NCBI GenBank assembly: GCA_900323505.1
Contig: OOIN01000004.1
Location: forward strand, 1,302,001 to 1,366,000
DNA length: 64,000 bases
Direction of reading: 5' to 3'
From: Ustilago trichophora
Lineage: Eukaryota; Basidiomycota; Ustilaginomycetes; Ustilaginales; Ustilaginaceae
The position numbers and the translations under genes are program-made. This document shows, piece after piece, positions 40,940 to 50,795 of the stretch. A model generated the notes under the pieces. The model searched no databases, was not told where the DNA came from, and saw only the letters and a program-made list of their open reading frames with translations. The stretch's first letter is position 1. Each line of letters starts with the position of its first letter.

Positions 40940-42835
40940 CTACTTTTTGAGCGTGTAGTCCCAAGCGTCGTGAGCCAGGCGCTCGATCTTGCCGTTGACC
41001 TCGTTCTCCATTTCGTCCATGTAATTTTGCATCTTGTCCAAGTAAGCCGGGTCGGCAGCGGCAAGGATGCGAATGGCGAGAAGGGCGGCGTTGGTACTGT
41101 TGTTGATGGCAACTGATGCGACGGGAATGCCACGGGGCATCTGGACGATGCTGTGGAGCGAGTCGACGCCGTCGAGCGTGCTACCTTTGACGGGAACACC
41201 GATGACGGGCAATGCGGTCTGTGCAGCTACCATACCGGGCAAGTGAGCCGCACCGCCAGCACCTGCGATGATGACCCTCAATCCACGGGCGGGCGCGCTG
41301 CGAGCATAGGTGCGCATGCGGTCGGGTGTTCGGTGAGCGCTGACAATGGTCAACTCGAAGGGGACTTCGAACTTCTTGAGAATCTCGGCGGCTGCCATCA
41401 TGACAGGAAGGTCGCTGTCGGAGCCCATAATGATGCCTACCAATGGTTGAGGGTGCGCAAAGTCTGCAGATGACTTGGGCGATGGCCCCGATTTGGCTGA
41501 CGAGGTCGATGAAGATGCCGCAGAGGCGTTCTGTGCAACGACACCGGGCAAGGTGAGCTCGATGGGGAGTTGACCGCCCTGCTCAGCGAGCCGGGTTGCC
41601 TTGTCGAGCGCCTCTTCGACGATGTGGAGACGTTGTCGTACCTGAGCGTCGCTCTGACCGACAATCGTAATGTGACCCATCTTCCTTCCCTTGCGGCAGC
41701 CGGGCTTGCCGTAGAGATGACACGTGGTGCCCGGGACGTCAAGACTAACGACGGCAGGGACGAGCGTCTTGGCGACCGCCTCGTTGTCCTTGTCGGAATC
41801 GGCGAGTCCAAGAATGTTGATCATGGCGGCTGAGGGTACTTTGAGCGAGGTGCTTCCGAGCGGCAAACCGAGGATGGCTCGAACGTGGTTTTCGTACTGG
41901 CTCGTGTCGGCGGCCTCGATGGTATAGTGGCCCGAGTTGTGAGGTCGTGGTGCAATCTCGTTGATGAGGAGCTCACCGTTTGGCATCAAGAACATCTCGA
42001 CACCAAAGACACCGGCTCCACCAAACGTGGCGACAGCCTCTTCAGCGATTTTCCTGGCTCGGGCCTCGACACCTGGATCGGCGGTTCGCAGCGGCGCAAA
42101 GACGGTGTGGCAGATACTGTTCTTGTGAACCGTCTCAACGGCAGGATAGGCACGTACTTCGCCAGTAGCGCTGCGCACCACCATGACGGCGACCTCGCGC
42201 TCGAACGGTGCCCACTTTTCGGCGTAGAGACCACGTTTTCCGTCACCGAGAGCAGCAACAGCGGCAGAGGCGTCGTCAGCCGACTTGACGACATAGTTGC
42301 CCTTGCCATCGTATGCCTGCGTCCTCGATTTGAGCATCAGGGGGAAGCCAAATACTTTTCCAATCTCGGAGACAGCCTCGACCTGCGCGGAGCGGGCTTG
42401 TGCGACATCGGTGGCCTTGGACATGTCCTCGGGTCCTGCAGCGAGGTATTCGGCGAGAGGCAGACCTTTTCCGGCGAGGTGGACCTTTTGAAGATATTTG
42501 TCTTGGATGAGGGCGATCGTAGATGGGAGGGGGTGAACGGCGTCAACGAGCTTGTCGTCGAGCACCTTTTGAAGCTGGACGGCATCGACGTGCTCGATCT
42601 CGATGGTAAGCACATCCACCTGCGAGGCGAGCTGGCGGATCTTCTCGGGGTCGGCAAAGCTGCCGTCGAGGTGTTGAGACTTGCCGTCGGGACCGGGGAG
42701 ATAATTGATTTGCTTGGCAGGAGCCGTGTCGCCAACGTCGAGCAGCTTGACCTGCACGTTGAGTCGAGCTGCGGCCTCGACAAACATGCGACCGAGCTGG
42801 CCAGCGCCGAGCACTCCGACGACGCGCTGTTCCAT
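40940..42835 (-). CDS. ADE2: Phosphoribosylaminoimidazole carboxylase, PurK-PurE fusion
   Basis: Single exon, 631 residues. It converts AIR to CAIR in purine synthesis. The N-terminal PurK-type ATP-grasp part begins [13 protein letters not shown] (5-17) and contains [34 protein letters not shown] and the ending [20 protein letters not shown] Ser/Ala-rich linker (about 440-462) leads to the PurE domain from about 465, with [22 protein letters not shown] and [17 protein letters not shown] and the VPV and [14 protein letters not shown] segments. This is the standard fungal ADE2 layout. The gene diverges from the PPS1-like gene across 2.6 kb. Confidence 0.97.
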   Translation of the reverse strand: MEQRVVGVLGAGQLGRMFVEAAARLNVQVKLLDVGDTAPAKQINYLPGPDGKSQHLDGSFADPEKIRQLASQVDVLTIEIEHVDAVQLQKVLDDKLVDAVHPLPSTIALIQDKYLQKVHLAGKGLPLAEYLAAGPEDMSKATDVAQARSAQVEAVSEIGKVFGFPLMLKSRTQAYDGKGNYVVKSADDASAAVAALGDGKRGLYAEKWAPFEREVAVMVVRSATGEVRAYPAVETVHKNSICHTVFAPLRTADPGVEARARKIAEEAVATFGGAGVFGVEMFLMPNGELLINEIAPRPHNSGHYTIEAADTSQYENHVRAILGLPLGSTSLKVPSAAMINILGLADSDKDNEAVAKTLVPAVVSLDVPGTTCHLYGKPGCRKGRKMGHITIVGQSDAQVRQRLHIVEEALDKATRLAEQGGQLPIELTLPGVVAQNASAASSSTSSAKSGPSPKSSADFAHPQPLVGIIMGSDSDLPVMMAAAEILKKFEVPFELTIVSAHRTPDRMRTYARSAPARGLRVIIAGAGGAAHLPGMVAAQTALPVIGVPVKGSTLDGVDSLHSIVQMPRGIPVASVAINNSTNAALLAIRILAAADPAYLDKMQNYMDEMENEVNGKIERLAHDAWDYTLKK

Positions 42836-43630
42836 CCTGTTTGATCCTAGGGTTTAGATTGTGTAGACCGTAGAAGGGTGTTTGTGGCGGGGGAGGAAGA
42901 GATGTCGAGCGTTTAGAAGAAGGTGGAGAAGGTTACTAGGCTTCTGATTGGATCCACAGGTTCGTCTTGATGTCTCCGAGTTCCATAAATTTTTCTGCTT
43001 GCTGAAAGAAGCAGCAGCACCAGCAGCAGCAACAGCAGTGTGGAGTGTGCACAGTCGGGAGTCAGGGATGAAAAAGTAGAGTCACACCAATTTTCTAGAT
43101 TCGGAAGCCGGGCAACATTTTTGACCTCAACAGCCAGTCACGTGTGAGCCTGTCGGTTGGTTTGTCTCGCGCGAGTCCCTTTGCTGGGGACAGCCTCTGG
43201 CACACAAATCTCACATCTTCTTGAAATTGTCAAGGAATGGATGGTGGGGATGTGGAGCATTGCGCATGGGTTTGGAATTAGAAAGGCTTCGGCATGGGTC
43301 CATGTGCTGTGTCCAGCCAGGTTGTTCGGTTTGGTTGAGATTGCACGAAAAGGTGCCGAAGCATTCGAGACTGCATCGGAAAAGCGATTGCTGCGCTTCG
43401 GCAAAGGCGGTGCAGACACACGGCTTCGAGTCTGAACAAGGTCAAGAAAGATCCAAAAGACTTTGCCAAGATGCATGTTTGCAAAAAAAGGGACATTGAA
43501 TCTACTGTACCCTGTTCGGCCACCATCAGCTTGACATTGTTGACACTTTCAGATTGGTAAGAGTTGCCGATAAGGTGCAGGCGTAGTGTCGTAATTGAAA
43601 ATCAATGTGTGCTACAATACCCGAGTTGCT

Positions 43631-43665
43631 GTAGAGTACTGTAGAGTACAGTACAGTACAGTACA
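43631..43665. repeat. GTAGAGTACTGTAGAGTACAG(TACAG)n cluster
   Basis: Longest cluster of the GTAC family, about seven pentamers with two GAGTAC variants. Confidence 0.85.
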
Positions 43666-44216
43666 ATAAATAGTTGACAGGGTCCAGAAAGCACTCTAGG
43701 CGGCCGAATTGGCATCTCCGACTTGGCGTTTGGATTCTCCCACGGGCTTCGCATCTTTGTGCTTTTCGCAGGATGCCCCTAAAAATCGCATAAAATTCGT
43801 ATCGTCACCAGAGATACGGGCGCTTTGCGTCGAAGCGAGGTTGCCATGAGAAAGTTGGCGTTGCAACTTGAAAGCCAGCCAGGTGTGGAAGAGTTTACAT
43901 GTTTTGCTTGTCCAGAATCCGACGGCATCCTAAACTAAACTCTTGCTTGCGACAAGGTGGGAGTCGAACGGCGTCATCCAAAGTCTTTTTCGAGGACAGA
44001 GTTGGCATGGTGGCCGTACTCACTCTCATCTTGACCATTTCCCATCTATGGCGAGGCAGTGTAGTATCATTCAAAGAGGCGTTTTGGCTGATTTGGAGAA
44101 TTAATCGTTTACGGTGAATTTCCTCTCTTGCTTTTATTATTATTTCTTTTTCTTTTTGACGTTTGCGATAAGACCGGCTTGGTGGCAGTTGGGTTGCCAT
44201 TTTCGTCACTTTGCGC

Positions 44217-44229
44217 GTACTGTACTCTA
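44217..44229. repeat. GTACTGTACTCTA element
   Basis: Short TACTG member of the family; another, ACAGTACAGT, lies at 44351-44360. Confidence 0.75.
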
Positions 44230-45395
44230 GTTGAGGGCGATGCCTGTCTTTTTTTTCTTTTCTTTCTTTCTCGCCTGAGCTTTGACAGCGCTTCTGCATC
44301 AAGGGAGGCATTTTTATCTTTGAGCAATTTCCTGTTCAGGCAATACCTGCACAGTACAGTCGGGTTCTACGCGCGGCTGCGTCAAAGGGTGACACTGTGG
44401 CAGTGGCAGCCGCCCCTGCGTTGTCTTGGTTTGACCCGCGTGCCTGCTTTGTGTATGTCAAAACCCAAAATGGCTACCCCGCTTGCTCAGTCGCTTGTTC
44501 ATTCCAGTTTGGGTTCCACTACACCATTCCTTTCTCTCCATCAAGTCCACCATTCGTTCCGTCCTTGGCCCTGTCTCAGATCGCATTCCAATCTAGCTGT
44601 GGTGAGGCTGCTCCTTTGCTCGTTGCGGGCCATCCATCGTCGCCTATCACCTCACGCTTTCGTCCAGACAAAGGGCACTCTCCCTTTCATACCTTCGGTA
44701 CCATCCGTTCCGGTTTCTTTGTACATCGTTCCACACGCAGCAGCATTCCATTTCTTCAACCTCCTGCGCTGATGCGATCCACTCCGTACGCGATCTCACT
44801 TTGAACTTCTCTTTGGCTCAACCGCACCGTTGGCGAGAGAACAACTTGCCTACGCGGCACATCAGATCGACCCCGCGTTCCACCAACATCTGCACCGCTT
44901 GCATACAGTTCAAACAGGATCTGCATCAGCTGCCAACCACACGACCCGCGCCCACAAGTGCGGAGACAAACTTTGTCAGCCTCCAACACCCCACTTCATT
45001 TCGTCTGCTTGCTTGCTTGCTTGCGGGCTTGCTTGCCTCGACGGTCCGTCATTGCCTTTCTCACCCACTCAATTTACCGACGTGCGTTCTGCGTGCTTCT
45101 CGACCACCAAGCATCTTGATCAACCAGCCCATCTCTTCCACCTTTTTCAACGCCAAGCGGACTTCTTCTTTTCATTACCACCATCACCCTCACCTCGCCT
45201 GCCTCTCTTTCGTCTCCACCAAAAGCGCAACAGCACGCGCTTTATCCCTCTTCGCTCTCTGACAGCGAAAGGATCCTTGTCGACTCGAAAGCGCATTCTC
45301 AGCATCAATCTTGGACTGCATCCGACTCATCATCGATCACTACTCAAAAATCTTACCAACATATACACGACAGCACCTCAACTTTGCTTTGCGAT

Positions 45396-48300
45396 ATGTC
45401 GCAGCTTGCCAGCCATGCTCATGTGTCTTTGCACCCTTTAGCTTGTCGCCACGGAACCAACTCGTCCACGCTTGTCTCGATAAACCTTCCTTCTGCCAAC
45501 CACTGTCAACAAGCTTTGGCTCAAGATGAGCCAGCAGACCACCAAAGTGGTCAGGGCACTCCACGTTTGCATCGCTCATCCCTGCAACAGTCTTGGTCGC
45601 GCCGGGCCAACCTACGCTCGCCCTCGCCCAAGTCTCTGCCCCAGTCGGTCCTTCCAGCAAACTCAGAGCCTCCAAGCTACGGCATCCAGCATGCCGATCT
45701 CGAAGACTATCCCGTGATATACGAAGAGGCTCTCCCATCAGATACTCCCAGCGAAGACGAGGACGACCAAGATGACATGTTCGACAATGATCTCGCCCAA
45801 ACCAGCCGCGCCGACCCTTTCTCAGTTCCGCGTCGTCAGCGCTTCTCCAAACGTAGCCTCGCTGCGCCTGTTCGGGCCATGTCAGCCGACCAGCTCGCCC
45901 ACTTGCATGATCAATACGTCGCTCAGGATGTGCCTCACAGTGTCGTCTTCCCCTTTCTTCACGGTGTTGACGGCAGCATCCCAGCGCAAAACGCCTTTTT
46001 TGGCGCGCCCTTGAGTGGTCAGCCTACCCCGCCCTACAGAGGCCTCACCATACTTCGTGCCGACATGCCCACACCGCAAGAGATGGAGCGCATGCGAGCC
46101 TCATCTGCTGCCTATACTTCCGCTAGAGCCCGTGCCCGCACTTTCTCCAGCGTCACTACTCAATCTTCTGGAAGCTCGCCAGACACTGACGACGAGTCGA
46201 GCCGCTTCGAAGTAACCTGGAATCGCCCTAAAAGTCCTATGGGCTGCGTTTTTGCCTCGCCTTCCGAAGACAACGCTGCCCTTTCGACTGCGTCGACGGC
46301 GTCGGCTTCGCCTTCGACCGCCTCGACCGTTTCCTCACAAACTTCGAGGCCTTCGCTCTTCTCAGTCACTTCCGAGAGCTATAGCGCAGGCTCCCGCACC
46401 AGTGTCTCGACTGTCAGCGACATTACCGACGACGGCGCTCGTGCATCAGGTAAAGACCTTTGCCCGGCAAGCCCTACCCCGTTCGAGGCCCAGCCTCGCC
46501 ATTCGGTTCTCAACTCGACCGTCTTCCCCGCCGAAATCATCCGCCCACCCTCCATCTGCCGCACCATGTATGGTCGCAACGTCTACGGCGACCTTTCTGA
46601 TCCAGGCAGCTTGGGGGACGAAGGAGATGGCAACCAAGTGCGCAGGATTGGCCCCACTTTTGTCAACCCACAGCAAGCCCCCGGCGTCAGTTTGCGCAAC
46701 TTCAAGATCCAATGTGCCAAGTATGCCACCATCTCGGACATTGTCATCTACTGCCCCTTTGGCTATCATTCGGGCGTCATGACCCTTGCCAAGTGGGTCA
46801 GAGAAGCGCAAGCGTCTTTACGCAGAGAGCGTCTGCTGCGAGGCTGGGGCGGCCTGCAGTACAACGTCTTTGTCGTCACCGATTCGTTCACCACCTTTGA
46901 GCAGCGCTTCCCTTCGCTTGTCTCGGTGGACAGCAACGGCTTTGACCGCAATCGCGTCGACTTTGTAGACCGTGAGCGCGACGAGATGGAGAGAATGACG
47001 CGCGCCACCGAGATCCACGACAATGTCTGGCTTGGCTGCACAGCCGATGCGCCTGGCGTCGTCAAAAAATCGGCATGGGGAGACGATAGCGAGCCCATCA
47101 CTCCGGATGAGCAGGCCAATCCTCACTGCTTTTCGGTCTGCATCAACTGCGAAGAGGACCGTTCTCCAGCGTCCAGCGCTTGCACTCCCGAAGTCCTACG
47201 CGACGTTGCCCAATACCTCGACTCCATCGATGCATCCATGCGCGTTGATGACGACACCGATAAACTCCTTGGCAGTCTTCACCGCGACCAACTCTTGTGT
47301 CTCGACAGCACCCCGCTCCACGAGTCGGTCTACGATGGCTTCCGCAATCCTGACTCGCGCGATGGGTCCATTGTTCTTGGCCCCCATGGCTGGACGCCCA
47401 AGCCGCAAGCGATTCCCGTGCGAACCGACGCTTCGGCCTCCCACTTTGTGCACTCCAATATCAGAAGCGCGAGACTGGGCCCCGACGGACATGGCAGCGA
47501 TCTGAGTGGCCGCGGCCTCCTTCGCCTTGATGCTAGCAGTGTCGTGCATCTCGACTACCAGAGCGGAAGCGGAGGGGCAGCCCGCACGCATGGCTGGCAA
47601 GACAAGATGGCGAAGAAGCTCATCGACGTGTGCGCCTGGATCAAACAGCAAGCATCTCCTCCCGCCCCTCGCATCTTGGAGCGCGAGGCGCCTGCGTTCA
47701 ACACCATTTCATCCACTTTGAGGACCTTCCGTGATGGAGCCAGATCGCCCACTCGCTCTTTCTCGCCTGGCCAGGTGCGCGAGCGAGCATCGAACGCTCG
47801 AACAGAAAGCCCTTCCTCTCGCCGACCGAGGCGTGTGTTGCTCCACTGCCCAGACGGATACACCGAGAGTTCGGTGCTAGCGCTTTCGTACCTGATGTAC
47901 GCACGCGAGCTGAGTCTTGCCGAGGCCTACCTCGATCTCCAACTGCGAGCCAACCGTTCCTTCTTTGTGTACCCGGCTGACGTTGCAGTGCTGGAAGTAG
48001 TGGATCGATACCTGCAGCTAGCCCGCGCAGCGCGCTGCCAAGCGAAGCAGGAGGCAATCGAGTCGACTATCGACGCACGCAGAACCCGCCACGCCGTCTC
48101 CAAGTCGTTCAGCGGCTCTTTGACTGGGGATGGACGTCACGCGGAGGTCCGTCGAATGTCGTTGTCGGCCACCGCGGGCCAGAGCATATACGGTACAGAC
48201 AATGGGAAGCGCTCTACGCTGGCTGCTCTTTCGCCCGCCGAAATGGCCAGCGGCATTTGTCGCACTTCGACCCCGACGCCCAAGAAGTATCGAGCCAACA

Positions 48301-49370
48301 CACCCTCCGTCGAGGTGCTGGAGGTTGAAAGGCACGCTTGGTTCGACAAGTCTCGCTTTGATGGCTCTTTCCCCTCTCGCATCTTGCCTTTCCTCTACCT
48401 TGGCAATCTTGACCACGCATCGAATGTCGACATGCTTCGTGTTCTTGGCATCACCCATCTCGTCTCGGTGGGCGAGACGGCACTGCAGCCGCCTGACCAC
48501 ATCTCAGCCAAGGTCAACCCTTCACAAAAGGACAAGGAACATGGTCGTAGCCGGTATCAGCGAGCGTCTGCCAAAGCAGCCTTGGCTGAAGATCCTACGA
48601 CGGTACCTTCTTGCACATACCAGTCGCAAGGTGTCACCGTGCTCAACGTGCGCAACGTCTCGGACGATGGCATCGACTCGCTCCGGGGCACAATGCGGGA
48701 AGCTGTCCAATTCATCGAAGCTGCCCGACTGTCCGGTGGCAAAGTGCTGGTGCACTGCCGCGTCGGTGTCAGTCGCAGCACGACCATAGTGCTAGCCTAC
48801 GTGATGGCTCACTTGGATCTGGGTCTAGTGGAGAGCTACCTGCTTGTTCGCAGCCGCAGGCTCAATATTGTGATTCAGCCGCACTTGCTCTTCCTGTGGG
48901 AGCTGCGTGGTTGGGAGACATTCCTGTACAAAGCCAAGCAGGCGCAAATCAATCTGCTGCGCGGTGACCACGGTTCTCGTGACCTGGTACGTAGCGAGCT
49001 CCCTCGTGAGGCTTCGCGTGCCCTGTCTGCGCTCTCGATCCGCAGTTCTACTGCTCGCAGTGACGAGGGGTCGGGCTCGTACAAGTCTGCCAGCTCGTCT
49101 CCTTCCAGCTCGCCTACGGCTACGAGCACGATGCAGGTATCCCACGCGGAGGTGGCGGCTTCGTCGTCGGATCGATGGAGCGAAGAGCACCTGCTGGGTG
49201 TAGAAATTGGTGCTGGTGCCGGCAGTATTCACGGCTTTGAGATGGCTCAATCAGCTACGATGCCTTTTGGATCTGGCAGTCCGACTGGCTTGCCCTATAG
49301 CGCCTCGCGCTTGACGTGGGGCCACCTTGCCCGCGAGATTGCCGAGCTCAACTCACGATACTTTGTCTAG
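45396..49370 (+). CDS. PPS1-like dual-specificity protein phosphatase
   Basis: Single exon, 1324 residues from ATG 45396. The C-terminal DSP domain (about residues 985-1180) begins FPSRILPFLYLGNLDHASN and contains the catalytic loop VHCRVGVSRSTTIV with C1121 and its arginine; NVSDDGID supplies the likely general acid. A second, upstream phosphatase-like region holds VLLHCPDGYTESSVLALSYL with C818, but the loop arginine is replaced (HCPDGYTE). This double arrangement, including a degenerate first loop, is that of yeast Pps1, a phosphatase acting in S phase. Other conserved sequence is KYATISDIVIYCPFGYHSG and EIHDNVWLG (about 440-560). The first about 400 residues are low-complexity Ser-rich. 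The start is uncertain: another ATG at 45526 opens a different frame and could mark an alternative spliced exon. Confidence 0.85.
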   Translation: MSQLASHAHVSLHPLACRHGTNSSTLVSINLPSANHCQQALAQDEPADHQSGQGTPRLHRSSLQQSWSRRANLRSPSPKSLPQSVLPANSEPPSYGIQHADLEDYPVIYEEALPSDTPSEDEDDQDDMFDNDLAQTSRADPFSVPRRQRFSKRSLAAPVRAMSADQLAHLHDQYVAQDVPHSVVFPFLHGVDGSIPAQNAFFGAPLSGQPTPPYRGLTILRADMPTPQEMERMRASSAAYTSARARARTFSSVTTQSSGSSPDTDDESSRFEVTWNRPKSPMGCVFASPSEDNAALSTASTASASPSTASTVSSQTSRPSLFSVTSESYSAGSRTSVSTVSDITDDGARASGKDLCPASPTPFEAQPRHSVLNSTVFPAEIIRPPSICRTMYGRNVYGDLSDPGSLGDEGDGNQVRRIGPTFVNPQQAPGVSLRNFKIQCAKYATISDIVIYCPFGYHSGVMTLAKWVREAQASLRRERLLRGWGGLQYNVFVVTDSFTTFEQRFPSLVSVDSNGFDRNRVDFVDRERDEMERMTRATEIHDNVWLGCTADAPGVVKKSAWGDDSEPITPDEQANPHCFSVCINCEEDRSPASSACTPEVLRDVAQYLDSIDASMRVDDDTDKLLGSLHRDQLLCLDSTPLHESVYDGFRNPDSRDGSIVLGPHGWTPKPQAIPVRTDASASHFVHSNIRSARLGPDGHGSDLSGRGLLRLDASSVVHLDYQSGSGGAARTHGWQDKMAKKLIDVCAWIKQQASPPAPRILEREAPAFNTISSTLRTFRDGARSPTRSFSPGQVRERASNARTESPSSRRPRRVLLHCPDGYTESSVLALSYLMYARELSLAEAYLDLQLRANRSFFVYPADVAVLEVVDRYLQLARAARCQAKQEAIESTIDARRTRHAVSKSFSGSLTGDGRHAEVRRMSLSATAGQSIYGTDNGKRSTLAALSPAEMASGICRTSTPTPKKYRANTPSVEVLEVERHAWFDKSRFDGSFPSRILPFLYLGNLDHASNVDMLRVLGITHLVSVGETALQPPDHISAKVNPSQKDKEHGRSRYQRASAKAALAEDPTTVPSCTYQSQGVTVLNVRNVSDDGIDSLRGTMREAVQFIEAARLSGGKVLVHCRVGVSRSTTIVLAYVMAHLDLGLVESYLLVRSRRLNIVIQPHLLFLWELRGWETFLYKAKQAQINLLRGDHGSRDLVRSELPREASRALSALSIRSSTARSDEGSGSYKSASSSPSSSPTATSTMQVSHAEVAASSSDRWSEEHLLGVEIGAGAGSIHGFEMAQSATMPFGSGSPTGLPYSASRLTWGHLAREIAELNSRYFV

Positions 49371-50795
49371 ACCTTGACGATGGGGTCAGACATTCCTTCC
49401 TCGCATGGACTTTTATTGGTTGGTCTCGACGCTTTTACGCCTTTACGCTTCTTTGTTTTTCGTTCTTGTTTTGTTTTCAAGCCTAGTCACAAACTCGACA
49501 TCTCTCCAAGGAGTGCTTGTCACGGATGCTTCCCTTGAGGCTGGTCCCCATTTCGTTCTTCAGTCGCCTCACAATTCTCTGGTCTTTTCTGCTACGGGTG
49601 CGATGGCTCCTGCATCGCTTTCTGTTCTTGTTTCATTCTCGCAATCTTCGTCCTCTTTTCCGCTTTGTTAACCCCTTGCAATCTTGTCAGTTCCCCGCAC
49701 GCTTCGCACTTTTTCCTCCTCCAGTTTCATTCGTCACTCCTGTCGATGTCTCGTTCGCAATCCAACAGTTTTGTCTACTCGCTTTGCTCTATGTCTGTCT
49801 GACTATTGAAACAGATAGTTGAGCCGTGAGACTATCTGAAGCAATCAAGCTCGGCTGTGGTCGGCAAAACATTTGACCGTTAACTACCCAAGGGAAGGAC
49901 GTGACAAATGATAAATCTGGAATCGATGGCTGTTCGGGGGAAACAGATCGCCATCTGCAAGGAGAAGCATCAGGAACCCCAGTTCAGACAAAGCATAGAG
50001 AGACGAAAGAGAGAGAGAGAGAGAGAGAGGCCAAAGGCCGAGCCCCTGACCGACACGACGCACACGCACTACCCACACGACACGAAGGGCATTCAAAAAA
50101 GTGCGATGGAAAGGACATCTGATTTGTCCAACACTCTGGTCAACTTTAATCAACTTAAATTTGATTTTTTCGATCTTTTCTTTACCGTGTGGGCCTGCAA
50201 AGAGCGTCCCGAAAAGCTTTCGGGTTCAGCGGCCTTTTTTTAGCCACTGTAACAGAGGTTGGACGCGCAGCATGCATGCATGTGTGTGTGTGTGCGTGTG
50301 TGTGTTACATTTGGGTGGGGTCCGTGAGTGTCCATGAGCCCACGGCCAACTGCCCGAAAAAAAGAGGCGGGACCAACACCTAGAGTGACACAAAAAGTCC
50401 CCAAAAGCCAGCCGCAGGCGCTTATGGCACAGGTTTCATCTACGCCCACATCAAGCACAACCCAAAGACGTGACCTTCCCTTTCTCTTTGGTCGGTCCCT
50501 TTCTTGCAACCACATTCAGCTCATCCCACCATACACAACTCGATACGTATAGACTGCTCTCCAGAAGAGTCGCCGACGCAGGTAGTCGTACGGGCATAAA
50601 GCATCTTTCTGCTCAAAACCGCATTGCTTGATACAGCTCTACCTCTTCTTTAGACACGCTTCGATCTCACTAGAGCAACGATAGAGAGCGAAATCACAGT
50701 TACTTCCTAGGGCCACGCGCACAAATATATTGCTACTCAGCACACACACACCAACTTGCCTAGCGTCCCAGCGCATCTGCGCAACACCTTCGAAT
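49371..50795. other. Intergenic region between PPS1-like and coiled-coil genes (1.4 kb)
   Basis: It contains a GA microsatellite (50008-50030) and a GT microsatellite (50281-50306), plus T-rich 3' sequence after the PPS1-like stop. The last 300 bp are a C-rich leader. No coding region or GTAC palindrome is supported. Confidence 0.5.
50281..50306. repeat. GT dinucleotide microsatellite
   Basis: TG repeat with one C interruption. Confidence 0.9.

Larger units (their letters stand above)
42836..45395. promoter_or_regulatory. Large divergent region ADE2 / PPS1-like gene (2.6 kb)
   Basis: No gene is supported. It holds a CAG-rich stretch at 43010-43038, GTAC palindromes at 43631-43665, 44217-44229 and 44351-44360, and from about 44400 a C/T-rich sequence typical of a long leader for the PPS1-like gene. 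Open frames at 43895-44311 (-) and 44128-44772 (+) overlap and carry pentamer repeats, so I do not call them genes. Confidence 0.45.

Noticed and set aside
41885..42844. 319-codon open frame on the + strand opposite ADE2
   Set aside because: Antisense shadow of ADE2, explained by codon bias.
43940..43985. tRNA T-loop-like string GTTCGACTCCC on the minus strand
   Set aside because: The flanking bases do not form a T-stem or acceptor stem, and no D-arm or anticodon arm could be placed.
43895..44311. Lys/Arg-rich minus-strand open frame of 138 codons
   Set aside because: Composition reflects a T/C-rich + strand; it contains a TACTG repeat and has no family resemblance.
45526..45717. Alternative + frame with its own ATG at the start of the PPS1-like gene
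   Set aside because: The longer frame from 45396 runs without interruption into the phosphatase; the alternative would need an unsupported splice.
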